A stretch of DNA of 64,000 nt from Proteiniclasticum aestuarii. Lineage in GTDB: Bacteria; Bacillota; Clostridia; Clostridiales; Clostridiaceae. How positions within the stretch are numbered: position 1 is the stretch's first letter; every line of letters begins with the position of its first letter. Position numbers and translations under genes: made by a program. Positions 45,044-53,481 of the stretch are shown here, in pieces. The DNA is taken from contig NZ_JAFNJU010000001.1 in NCBI RefSeq assembly GCF_017368455.1, positions 310,001 through 374,000 of the forward strand. Reading direction: 5' to 3'. Under the pieces are notes generated by a model. That model was not told the origin of the DNA, did no database searches, and was given only the letters and a program-made list of their open reading frames with translations.

Positions 45044-46738
45044 CTATAATTTTGTGTCATCTACAGAATCCAGATATGCTTCAATCTCTGGCAGAATGGA
45101 TGGGATGGTCTCAGGCAGGAAAGGATTCTTCAGGCCTGCCAGGTCCACCAGTTCCAGGAATGGCTTGCTGCCGCCTTCTTTGCAGAGCGCCACATAATCA
45201 TCCCAGGCTTTCTTTCCTTCATTTCTGCTTCTGATGAAGTACTGCAGTGCACATACCTGCGCCAGGGTGTAATCTATGTAATAGAAGGGCGAGGTGAAGA
45301 TATGCAGCTGTTTGAACCAGAAACCGCCACGGTTGTAGAAGTCATTGTCCTCGTAATTCTTCAAAGGCAGATACTTCTTTTCGATTTCTCTCCACTGGCG
45401 TTTTCTTTCTTCAGGTGTCGCTTCAGGGTTCTCGTAAACAAAATGCTGAAACTCATCTACCGTTACACCGTAGGGAAGGAACAGCAGTGTTCCTTGAAGA
45501 TGTGAGAACTTGTACTTCTCTGTTTCTTCTTTAAAGAAGTTCTCCATCCATGGCCAGGTGAAGAATTCCATGGACATGGAATGAATCTCGCAGGCTTCAT
45601 AGGTGGGGAAGCTGTATTCAGGCACCTCATATTGTCTGGAAGAGAATACCTGGAAGGCATGTCCTGCTTCATGGGTGAGTACATCGATGTCACCGGATGT
45701 TCCGTTGAAATTGGAAAATATGAACGGAGATTTGAAATCCGGAATATAAGTGCAGTAGCCACCAGCCTGTTTCCCTTTCTTGGTCACAAGGTCCAGCAGT
45801 TCATGCTCCACCATGAAATCAAAGAATTCTTTCGTTTCAGCGGAAAGCTCTTCATACATCTTCTTTCCATTATCTATGATCCACTCTGGAGACCCCTTAG
45901 GCGTGGCGTTCCCTGTAGTGAACTCGATGGCTTCATCATAATACTTGAGCTCATCCAGACCCAGTCTTCTGGCCTGTCTTTCTCGAAGCTTGACCACCAG
46001 TGGAACGATATGCTTCAGAATCGCCTCTCTGTATGTTTTCACTTCTTCTGGACCATACTCGGTTCTCAGAAGGCCATCATAGGACATCTGCACATAATTT
46101 TCGTATCCAAGTTTTTTCGCCATCTTGTGTCTTACTTTCACCAGTTCATCATAAATACGGTCAAATTCCTTTTCATGATCCCTGAAAAAGCCTGAATAGG
46201 CTTCATACGCCGCTTTTCTTACCGTTCTGTCCGGATTCTCCATGAATGGAATCAGCCCGGAAAGATTTCTTTCTTCTCCTTCAAACTGGATACTGGCGGA
46301 AGCCACAAGTTTGGAATATTCGGATGAAAGCTTGTTCTCCTCCTGCATATCCTCAATGATTTCCGGTTTGAACGCTTTAACGGAAAGTTCAGCCAGATTT
46401 AGCAGATGCTTACCGTATTTGTCTTCCACGTCTCCCCTGTAAGGCGTATCCAGAATCACATGATAGAAACTTGTGACCAGATCCTGAAGCTGTGGCATGG
46501 CCATATCCACATAATCTGATTCATTGTCGTAGAATTCATCTCTGGTGTCGATGCTGTGTCTGATGGAGACCAGCTGGAACATGGATTCCACATGAAGTCT
46601 CAGCTGGATGAATTCATCCATGTTTTCGAGAAAAGATTCTCTGGAATGGGCATTCTCCATAGCCTTGAGAATATCCCGTGCTTTGTCCTTGACTTCTGTC
46701 ATTTCAGGTCTTTTATACTTATAATCATTGAATTTCAT
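45044..46738 (-). CDS. M3 family oligoendopeptidase
   Basis: Zinc metallopeptidase cutting small peptides in the cytosol. 564 residues with the motif THEAGHAFQVF (HExxH) in the last 40 percent and the downstream metal Glu in FPTYEACEIHSMSMEFF. Helical throughout. GGAGG precedes the ATG. It follows DUF503 by 9 bp in an operon with the CPBP-cyclase fusion. PepF-like, but the exact subgroup is unsure. Confidence 0.93.
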   Translation of the reverse strand: MKFNDYKYKRPEMTEVKDKARDILKAMENAHSRESFLENMDEFIQLRLHVESMFQLVSIRHSIDTRDEFYDNESDYVDMAMPQLQDLVTSFYHVILDTPYRGDVEDKYGKHLLNLAELSVKAFKPEIIEDMQEENKLSSEYSKLVASASIQFEGEERNLSGLIPFMENPDRTVRKAAYEAYSGFFRDHEKEFDRIYDELVKVRHKMAKKLGYENYVQMSYDGLLRTEYGPEEVKTYREAILKHIVPLVVKLRERQARRLGLDELKYYDEAIEFTTGNATPKGSPEWIIDNGKKMYEELSAETKEFFDFMVEHELLDLVTKKGKQAGGYCTYIPDFKSPFIFSNFNGTSGDIDVLTHEAGHAFQVFSSRQYEVPEYSFPTYEACEIHSMSMEFFTWPWMENFFKEETEKYKFSHLQGTLLFLPYGVTVDEFQHFVYENPEATPEERKRQWREIEKKYLPLKNYEDNDFYNRGGFWFKQLHIFTSPFYYIDYTLAQVCALQYFIRSRNEGKKAWDDYVALCKEGGSKPFLELVDLAGLKNPFLPETIPSILPEIEAYLDSVDDTKL

Positions 46739-46747
46739 ATATGCCTC

Positions 46748-47038
46748 CTAAAAATTATCAATATATGTTTCTTCCTGAATCAGTTCCACATCAAAACTGT
46801 TCAGGATAAAATCCGCAACTTTTCTCATGGTGCCTTCAACCAGACTTCTGTCATTGGATATGAAGGCCACTCCTATGACGATGCTTTTGTGCTGATCCAG
46901 ATTCTCCGTTTCCGATATGGAGACATTGAATCGGCTTCTCACTTTTGCCTTCAGGCTGTTCACAATGCTTCTTTTCTCCTTAAGAGAATGCACATAGCTT
47001 ACCCGGAACGTAAGCTTAGCTGTCCCTACGCAGGTCAT
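46748..47038 (-). CDS. DUF503 family protein
   Basis: Small protein of unknown function. About 96 residues with the family core SYVHSLKEKRSIVNSLKAKVRSRFNVSISETENLDQHKSIVIGVAFISND. Start at 47038 matches the family length and follows GGGTGG; a frame extension to 47077 exists. In other Firmicutes DUF503 genes lie near rbfA/infB; here it overlaps the fusion gene by 23 bp, an unusual place. Confidence 0.88.
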   Translation of the reverse strand: MTCVGTAKLTFRVSYVHSLKEKRSIVNSLKAKVRSRFNVSISETENLDQHKSIVIGVAFISNDRSLVEGTMRKVADFILNSFDVELIQEETYIDNF

Positions 47039-48452
47039 CGATAAGCACCACCCTTGCAGGAGCAGCTTCCGCTCCACTGATCTTCAGAGGGAATGCGCAT
47101 AAAGTGTATCTTCTTCCTGTCACATGAGCAAGGTTCAGGTTCTCAAGAATGATTATACCACTATTCAGAAGCATTTGATGCACTGCATAGGGCGCATGTT
47201 CTTCGATGGAATCATGTACTGTTCCCACCACTTTAACGCCGCCTTGAATAAGCGCCTGTGCCCTTTCTTCTGTCAGATACCCCTCTTTATAAAGCACTCT
47301 TTCCGTTCCTTCAGGAAGAAACTCCTCGGCATTTTCAGCCACAAACACGTCTCCATATAGTAGGCTCAGATCCACATCATCCTGGTTTGCGCCATTTTCA
47401 ATGAAATGACTGGGAAAGTCCATGTGGGTTGAAGCGTGGGTGTTCATCTGAATGCTTCGAACCGCATAGCCATCCTCGGAAATGCTGGCGACTTCCTGTA
47501 TTCTCACTTCTGGGTCTCCCGGATACACCGGCATACCGTCCTCGAGGGTTTTAGAAATATCTATGACTTTTTTCTCTCTATACTGAGCATTCTGATCTGA
47601 AACTTCATGGTCTTTTCGATAGGCTGATTTCACTCCGGCTGCTCGATGCATAGGACCATCAAATGCAAGAAAGCTTCTGTTTCTTACAGCATAGTAGACG
47701 AAGTATATAGATCCCACCACGTACAGAAGAACCAGCACTCCTCCAAGAATCTGCAGTGTAGTACCTAGCGGATCCGCATCTCCGATAAGAAGCGGCATGG
47801 AGAATGCGATGAGATTGTTCACCATATGACCAGCCATCACAAGGATCAGGCTTCCTGTCCGGTGATAAATAAAGCAGAGAACAAAGCCGATGACTGCTGT
47901 AGGAACCATGGTTTCAGCATGAAGAAATCCGAAGACCAGGGAAGAAATGATCATTGCTGCCAGTGTACTTCTCTTCCTGTTCAATAGATTGAAAAAAATG
48001 CCTCTAAAAACGATTTCTTCCACAATGGGTGCCAGAATCACAACCGATATGAACATCAATACAAGTTCCAGAGGATCTGAGAATAGAGAAATTCCCTGCA
48101 TCTGCTCTGCAGCTTCCATATAGGATTCATACATGCCTGGAAGCCACTGCTGAAGTGCCAGCACATAGAGAAATGTGATCAGACCCCCCGCAAGAAATGG
48201 AACGACAGCCAGATGAAGCGGCTTCTTCTCCTGTCCTTTGGCCATGAGCAGTTTCCGCTCTCTTGCCGTAAGGCCAAAATAATAGTAGACGATGAACATG
48301 ATGATATAGAAAAGGATCTGGATGTAGTAGACAATATAAGGCGATCCTCCTGTAACAGTTAAAGCGACTACAGATAGGATCAGTACCGCGAAGACTGCCA
48401 CCAGCATCAGTATGAATTTTGATACACTCATCTTTTCGAATCTAACAGGCAT
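47016..48452 (-). CDS. CPBP membrane protease fused to a kynurenine-formamidase-type cyclase
   Basis: Single 478-residue ORF with two domains. Residues 1-260 are membrane-embedded, with CPBP (CAAX protease / bacteriocin-processing) motifs EEIVFRG at 145-151 (Glu145/146, Arg150), FxxxH with His178, and HxxxN His209/Asn213. After a linker (about 261-294), residues 295-478 match the cyclase family (polyketide cyclase / kynurenine formamidase fold): DISKTLEDGMPVYPGDPEV, metal motif HASTHMDFPSHF (His339, His343, Asp345, His349), VHDSIEEH, and ILENLNLAHV. The start follows GGGAGGTT; the frame is open a further 39 codons. Substrates unknown. I know neither a biochemical precedent nor a name for this fusion. 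Confidence 0.88.
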   Translation of the reverse strand: MPVRFEKMSVSKFILMLVAVFAVLILSVVALTVTGGSPYIVYYIQILFYIIMFIVYYYFGLTARERKLLMAKGQEKKPLHLAVVPFLAGGLITFLYVLALQQWLPGMYESYMEAAEQMQGISLFSDPLELVLMFISVVILAPIVEEIVFRGIFFNLLNRKRSTLAAMIISSLVFGFLHAETMVPTAVIGFVLCFIYHRTGSLILVMAGHMVNNLIAFSMPLLIGDADPLGTTLQILGGVLVLLYVVGSIYFVYYAVRNRSFLAFDGPMHRAAGVKSAYRKDHEVSDQNAQYREKKVIDISKTLEDGMPVYPGDPEVRIQEVASISEDGYAVRSIQMNTHASTHMDFPSHFIENGANQDDVDLSLLYGDVFVAENAEEFLPEGTERVLYKEGYLTEERAQALIQGGVKVVGTVHDSIEEHAPYAVHQMLLNSGIIILENLNLAHVTGRRYTLCAFPLKISGAEAAPARVVLIDDLRRDS

Positions 48453-48542
48453 AAGGAACCTCCCACTCTCTTTACTGACTCCATAATAGTCAAATAAACA
48501 ATATACTCTAAGTATAGCAAATGCAGTGCTAAAAAGATAATG

Positions 48543-48583
48543 TTTGCAAAAAGAAAATCTCCATACCACTACAGTATGGAGAT
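48543..48583 (-). terminator. Terminator after ychF
   Basis: ATCTCCATAC/GTATGGAGAT stem followed by TTTCTTTTT on the minus strand. Confidence 0.88.
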
Positions 48584-48592
48584 GAACATTTT

Positions 48593-49687
48593 CTATACGT
48601 TGAATCTGAAGTTGACCACGTCACCTTCACGCATGATGTATTCTTTTCCTTCGATTCTATAAAGCCCTTTTTCCTTGGCATGGGCTTCTGAACCGGATTC
48701 CATCAGGGCATCATAGGAAATGACTTCGGCTCTGATGAACCCTCTCTGGATGTCTGAATGAATCTTCCCAGCCGCTACCGGTGCTTTTGTACCCACTTTG
48801 ATCGTCCATGCTCGGACCTCCTGGGGGCCAGCTGTGAGGAAACTCATGAGGCCAAGCAGTCTGTAGCTTTCCTTGATCAGTCGATCCAGACCGGTCTCCA
48901 TGATACCGTACTCAGCAAGCATTTCAACCTTCTCATCCTCTTCCAGTCCGGAAAGCTCTTCCTCCAGTCTGGCACAGATGGTGACCAGGCCTGAATGCTC
49001 ATTCGCTGCATGCTCTTTCACTTTCTTCACCATCTCATTCTCTTCTCCAGACATGAGATCCTCTTCAGAGATGTTCGCCGCATAAAGAACATCCTTGGAC
49101 GTCAGAAGAAATAACCCTCGGATCACTTCCTTCTCTTCCTCAGTCGCTTCCAAAGTACGAACAGGCTTCCCGGCTTCAAGATGTGCCTTGATTCTTTCCA
49201 TCAGATCATACTCAGCCTGAGCTGTTTTATCTCCGGAACGTTTCAGCTTCATGGCTTTATCCATTCTTTTCTCCAGCGTCTCCAGATCCGAGAAAATCAG
49301 TTCCAGATTGATGGTTTCGATATCTCTAAGTGGGTCTACACTACCCTCTACATGGACGATATTGTCATTCTCGAAACATCTCACCACATGAATGATGGCT
49401 TCCACTTCTCGGATATGGCTCAGGAACTTATTTCCCAGACCTTCTCCCTGGGATGCGCCTTTCACAAGACCGGCAATATCATAGAACTCCACATGGGCAA
49501 AGACTTTCTTCTTTGAATTATAGAGCTTCTCCAGATGATCCAGTCTCTCATCCGGTACAGATACTACGCCGATATTCGGTTCGATTGTTGCAAAAGGATA
49601 ATTTGCAGCTTCAATTCCGGCTTTCGTAATCGCATTGAACAATGTGCTTTTGCCGACATTGGGCAATCCTACTATTCCTAATTTCAT
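48593..49687 (-). CDS. ychF: Ribosome-binding ATPase YchF (Obg family)
   Basis: P-loop ATPase that binds ribosomes and acts in stress responses. 364 residues: P-loop GLPNVGKST near the N-terminus, [17 protein letters not shown], the Glu-for-Lys variant N-x-x-E at AANISEED that favours ATP over GTP, and a C-terminal TGS domain ([17 protein letters not shown]). I set the start at 49687; five extra codons from a GTG are open upstream. Confidence 0.95.
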   Translation of the reverse strand: MKLGIVGLPNVGKSTLFNAITKAGIEAANYPFATIEPNIGVVSVPDERLDHLEKLYNSKKKVFAHVEFYDIAGLVKGASQGEGLGNKFLSHIREVEAIIHVVRCFENDNIVHVEGSVDPLRDIETINLELIFSDLETLEKRMDKAMKLKRSGDKTAQAEYDLMERIKAHLEAGKPVRTLEATEEEKEVIRGLFLLTSKDVLYAANISEEDLMSGEENEMVKKVKEHAANEHSGLVTICARLEEELSGLEEDEKVEMLAEYGIMETGLDRLIKESYRLLGLMSFLTAGPQEVRAWTIKVGTKAPVAAGKIHSDIQRGFIRAEVISYDALMESGSEAHAKEKGLYRIEGKEYIMREGDVVNFRFNV

Positions 49688-49810
49688 TAACCTATTCCTC
49701 ACTTTATCACATTCATTTACATCTTTTCAATTATACAGATGTATGAGCCTTTTATCAAGGTACTTCATGAGAAAACCGCATTCACGCTATTTACTGCTAT
49801 TTACTGAAGA

Positions 49811-49841
49811 CAAAACAGACCCCTCATGTTACTGAGGGGTC
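49811..49841 (-). terminator. Terminator after the first dps gene
   Basis: GACCCCTCA/TGAGGGGTC 9-bp stem, followed by TGTTTTG on the minus strand. Confidence 0.85.
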
Positions 49842-49853
49842 CTGAATCTTATG

Positions 49854-50291
49854 TTAAGCTAATGTGGAGTTCAGCATCCAGAGTTCCTTCTGGTAGTATG
49901 CTGTGAATTCATTCATGATATCCACTGTAGGATCGTCTCCAGCCTTTTCTGCTTCTTCCTTCACTTCCAACGTCAGCTTAAGAAGATAGTCAAAGTCCTT
50001 CTTGACGATTTTCACTAAATCAATATCCTTGGCAAATTCTTCATTTCTCTCTTCGATCTTTGCAATCTCCAGGGCACCTTTCAGGCTTGCCACAGGCTTC
50101 ATGTCAAGCTGAAGCATTCTTTCAGCCACTTCATCCATATCTTCTGTCACTTTATCATAGTAACCTTCAAAAAGTTCATGCATTCTGTGGAACTGTTTTC
50201 CCTGTACATACCAGTGCACATTATGAAGCTTGGTGTAGGCCACCATAAGGTCTGCCACGTACTGATTGAGTTTCTTCTCTAGATTAGTCAT
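49854..50291 (-). CDS. dps: Dps/ferritin-like DNA-binding iron-storage protein (copy 1)
   Basis: Dodecameric ferroxidase that sequesters iron and protects DNA. About 145 residues with VAYTKLHNVHWYVQGKQFHRMHELFEGYYDKVTEDMDEVAERML; the His, Asp and Glu ferroxidase ligands are in place. The start at 50291 is given by GGAGG nine bases upstream; an ATG at 50300 directly abuts the GGAGG. No PerR-like box or strong promoter is seen in the 160 bp upstream. It is a close tandem paralogue of the next gene and may be read from its promoter. Confidence 0.94.
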   Translation of the reverse strand: MTNLEKKLNQYVADLMVAYTKLHNVHWYVQGKQFHRMHELFEGYYDKVTEDMDEVAERMLQLDMKPVASLKGALEIAKIEERNEEFAKDIDLVKIVKKDFDYLLKLTLEVKEEAEKAGDDPTVDIMNEFTAYYQKELWMLNSTLA

Positions 50292-50451
50292 TAATTTCAT
50301 CCTCCGTTTTCCTGTTTTGTGTCATTGTTTTATGTAATCTGCAAATCATACGACTTACTATTCTTTGATCTACAGATATTGTCTGGTTTATCCGATCAGA
50401 ATTATTGATTTTTTCTGTTCATCTTCTATGGGTTTACCAGAAGTTTTTCAA

Positions 50452-50895
50452 TTATGCCAATGTCGCCTTGATCATCCACAGCTGTTTCTGATAATAGGCT
50501 GTGAACTCATTCATGATATCCACTGTAGGATCATCGCCAGCCTTTTCTGCCTCTTCTTTCACTTCAAGAGTCAGCTTGAGAAGATACTCAAAGTCCTTGT
50601 TCACGATCTCCACGAATTCCAGATCCTTGCCAAAGCTTTCTTCTCTTTCTTCAATCTTTGTGATTTCCAGTGCACCCTTGAGGCTAGCTACTGGTTTCAT
50701 ATCCAGCTGCAGCATTCTTTCAGCTACCACGTCCATATCCTCTGTGACTTTGTCATAATACATTTCAAAAAGTTCATGCATTGCATGGAACTGCTTTCCT
50801 TCTACATACCAGTGTACATTGTGCAGCTTTGTGTAGGCCACCATAAGATCCGCCACGTACTGATTGAGTTTCTTCTCTAAATTTGCTTTCGCCAT
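50452..50895 (-). CDS. dps: Dps/ferritin-like DNA-binding iron-storage protein (copy 2)
   Basis: Same family as copy 1. About 147 residues beginning MAKANLEKKLNQYVADLMVAYTKLHNVHWYVEGKQFHAMHELFEMYYDKVTEDMDVVAERML. Across the whole length the two copies differ at only about 25 positions; the C-terminus (TVDIMNEFTAYYQKQLWM) is nearly identical. The start at 50895 has GGAGG six bases upstream. A PerR-like box overlaps its -10, predicting peroxide control. Confidence 0.94.
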   Translation of the reverse strand: MAKANLEKKLNQYVADLMVAYTKLHNVHWYVEGKQFHAMHELFEMYYDKVTEDMDVVAERMLQLDMKPVASLKGALEITKIEEREESFGKDLEFVEIVNKDFEYLLKLTLEVKEEAEKAGDDPTVDIMNEFTAYYQKQLWMIKATLA

Positions 50896-50929
50896 TTTTC
50901 TACCTCCATAATTTATAACAAGTTTTAAG

Positions 50930-50944
50930 TTGTAATGATTATTA
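50930..50944 (-). promoter_or_regulatory. Candidate PerR box over the dps copy 2 promoter
   Basis: TAATAATCATTACAA matches the PerR consensus TTATAATNATTATAA at 12 of the 14 fixed positions in the 7-1-7 layout. It overlaps the -10 TAATAA (50939-50944). A -35 TTGTAC lies at 50962-50967 with a 17-bp spacer. Confidence 0.7.
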
Positions 50945-50967
50945 TTTACTATGTATCTATAGTACAA
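50939..50967 (-). promoter_or_regulatory. Promoter for dps copy 2
   Basis: TTGTAC (50962-50967), 17 bp, TAATAA (50939-50944) on the minus strand. The PerR-like box covers the -10. Confidence 0.65.
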
Positions 50968-51031
50968 CAAACACCAGCAATTTACAAGGGTTAAATATGT
51001 CTAAATTGTAAACATATTATAACTATTATAA

Positions 51032-51679
51032 TTACTGACGACCATAGATTTTATCAATGACAGTGGCAACAATATCTTCCTTGAAGCTCTTGGATTTCTC
51101 CACATAGTCGTCTGTCTGAGCTTTCAGACTGATATTCTCCTCATTGACCTCTGATCCTGCCAGGTTGATGAATACGTTAAGCGCCGCACCTTCGATGGCA
51201 CTGTGAATGAGGATTGCCGCAACACCGGCATCAGATATGGCATTCTTGTTTCCATACTCCGTTGCAATCTTCAAAGCATCATACATCTCAAAGGATTCCT
51301 TGACCAGCTGATAGGGGATTTCAAGAACACGTTCCTTAGCGGAATCAATGCTGCTCTTTCTCTGGGCTTTTTCCTCTTCCGTTTCCTTCGGTAAGGAGAA
51401 TGCTGCCATGAGTCCGTCAAAAGACTCCGCATCATCCACCATGAGCTTAAGATATCTGTTTCTGAATCGGTCAGTAGCTTCTCTTGCTTCTTTCATGGAA
51501 GTGACCACAGATTCCGGGTAATCTTTTGCGGCTTTTTTGTCAATGGTTAGGTTGAATACCATGGATGTAAGTGCTGCGGCCAAAGATGCACTTAATGCGG
51601 CTGCAGCGCCTCCACCTGGAGTCGCCTTTCCTTCACCTAATACGCTGGTAAAATCATTGATGGTTAATTCTCTTAACAT
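51032..51679 (-). CDS. fchA: Formiminotetrahydrofolate cyclodeaminase
   Basis: Converts 5-formimino-THF to 5,10-methenyl-THF with release of ammonia, linking histidine (or purine) breakdown to folate one-carbon units. 215 residues, helical. TPGGGAAAALSASLAAALTSMVFNLT near the N-terminus is the family signature; AISDAGVAAILIHSAIEGAALNVFINLAG follows. AGAGGTG precedes the ATG. Stand-alone cyclodeaminase, not fused to a formiminotransferase. hutH lies directly upstream. Confidence 0.93.
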   Translation of the reverse strand: MLRELTINDFTSVLGEGKATPGGGAAAALSASLAAALTSMVFNLTIDKKAAKDYPESVVTSMKEAREATDRFRNRYLKLMVDDAESFDGLMAAFSLPKETEEEKAQRKSSIDSAKERVLEIPYQLVKESFEMYDALKIATEYGNKNAISDAGVAAILIHSAIEGAALNVFINLAGSEVNEENISLKAQTDDYVEKSKSFKEDIVATVIDKIYGRQ

Positions 51680-51797
51680 ATTTTCACCTCTTACATAATA
51701 TTTTAGACCTTATAGAATGCAATTTCATGCTTCTCACGAGATATTAATTAAACATTATCATATTATTAACATGAACCAGATTTATTGACTATAATTC

Positions 51798-53276
51798 CTA
51801 TATGTATGAGTCCAATATACCATAAACTTTGTTCATCTGCTCATACATAATCACATCTTCCTCAATAAATGGAACCGTTTCTCTGATTTTTTCATACAAT
51901 TCCGAAGTCTTTGCACCGAGTTTCAGATTTTCACGGAAGTCCATGGCCTGACAGGCTGCAAAGGCTTCTATCGAAAGCACACGTCTTGTATTTTCAACGA
52001 TGTCTCTCAGTTTTCGGGCAGCTGTGTTTCCCATGGATACATGATCCTCCTGATTGGCGGATGAGGGAATCGAGTCTACTGATGCAGGATGAGAAAGCAC
52101 CTTATTCTCTGAAACCAGGGCTGCTGCACTGTACTGCGCGATCATGAACCCTGAGTTGAGTCCGCCTGAAGGAGCCAGAAAAGCAGGCAGATCGTTCAGC
52201 TGGTAATTCACGAGTCTCTCCAGCCTTCTCTCGGAAATATTTGCCAGTTCACTGGCTGCAATGGCCAGATAATCAAATAGAAGCGCCATGGGCTCTCCGT
52301 GGAAATTACCACCGGAATAGATTTCATCTTCGTTGAGTACAATGGGATTATCCGTCACCGCATTGATTTCGATTGTTATTTTTTCTCTGGCATAGTCCAG
52401 GGTATCCTTGATGGCTCCATGAACCTGAGGAATGCACCGAATGGAGTAAGCATCCTGTACTCTGATGTCATTCTGCCTCGTTACAGATGTTGAACCCTCA
52501 AGGAGATCCAGCATCTCCTTTGCAATATCAATCTGCCCTTTGTGCCCTCTCACTTCATGAAGTCTGGCATCAAAGGCGGTAGTGATTCCTCTAAGGGCTT
52601 CCATGGTCAGCGCAGCGGACAGATTAGCTGTCTTAAGCGCTCGATAGGCATCGTAAAATGCAAGGGCACCTATGGAGGTGAGAGCCTGCGTGCCATTGAT
52701 CAGCGCAAGACCTTCCTTGGCTTCCAGTTCAATTGGACTGATTCCGGCCAGCTTCATCGCTTCTCTAGAAGGAATGACCCGCCCACTGTATTCAGCTTCT
52801 CCTTCTCCGATCAGTGTCAGCACCATATGTGCCAGAGGCGCCAGATCCCCTGATGCACCCAAAGATCCTTTTTCCGGAATCACCGGATGAACCCCTTTGT
52901 TGAGCATTTCCGTCAATGTCTCCACGGTTTCCAGCCGGATGCCTGAATAGCCTCTGGACAGAGCGTTGATTCGAAGTAGCATCATTCCTCGTACTTCTTC
53001 CGTCCGCATAGGATTTCCGATGCCGCAGGCATGAGAAAGGATGAGATTTCTCTGCAGTTTCTTCAGTTCGTCTTTACCGATCTTCACTTCCGAGAATTTT
53101 CCGAATCCAGTATTGACTCCGTAGACAGCCTGAGTTCCTGCTGCAGCTTTTTCCAGCATTCTTCTCGACGCTAAGATCCTCTGCCTTGTGGCTTCACTGA
53201 GCGTTAGAGTCTCCTTTTCTCTGGCCACCTTTATAAATTCTTCTATTGTCAGTTTTCCGTTTTCTATAGTTACCAT
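51798..53276 (-). CDS. hutH: Histidine ammonia-lyase
   Basis: Deaminates histidine to urocanate, the first step of histidine degradation. 492 residues with YGVNTGFGKFS (Tyr52 region), the MIO cofactor triad Ala-Ser-Gly at 141-143 in GSLGASGDLAPLAHM, and NGTQALTS, DNPIV, GGNFHGEPMA and QEDHVSMG further on. The start is the ATG at 53276 with GGAGG upstream; a TTG two codons earlier is less likely. hutU, hutI and hutG are not in the window. Confidence 0.96.
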   Translation of the reverse strand: MVTIENGKLTIEEFIKVAREKETLTLSEATRQRILASRRMLEKAAAGTQAVYGVNTGFGKFSEVKIGKDELKKLQRNLILSHACGIGNPMRTEEVRGMMLLRINALSRGYSGIRLETVETLTEMLNKGVHPVIPEKGSLGASGDLAPLAHMVLTLIGEGEAEYSGRVIPSREAMKLAGISPIELEAKEGLALINGTQALTSIGALAFYDAYRALKTANLSAALTMEALRGITTAFDARLHEVRGHKGQIDIAKEMLDLLEGSTSVTRQNDIRVQDAYSIRCIPQVHGAIKDTLDYAREKITIEINAVTDNPIVLNEDEIYSGGNFHGEPMALLFDYLAIAASELANISERRLERLVNYQLNDLPAFLAPSGGLNSGFMIAQYSAAALVSENKVLSHPASVDSIPSSANQEDHVSMGNTAARKLRDIVENTRRVLSIEAFAACQAMDFRENLKLGAKTSELYEKIRETVPFIEEDVIMYEQMNKVYGILDSYI

Positions 53277-53420
53277 ATTCAACCTCCTGATAATTCTATA
53301 ATAATATGAAATCGTTTAAAATTAAAGTGATGATTGAAAATCTCATACTATTTCATCCTATTTTCAGTTCTGATTTTAGAATCTCTCAATCACTATGCGA
53401 ATATTCAAACATTTCCACGC

Positions 53421-53456
53421 AAAAATACAGCTGTCCCGTTTAAGCAGACAGCTGTA
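53421..53456 (-). terminator. Terminator of the rel-aspS gene run
   Basis: TACAGCTGTC/GACAGCTGTA perfect 10-bp stem, followed by TTTTTGC on the minus strand. Confidence 0.92.
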
Positions 53457-53481
53457 CCTAGGTTTCTTTTCAGTTGCAGAT

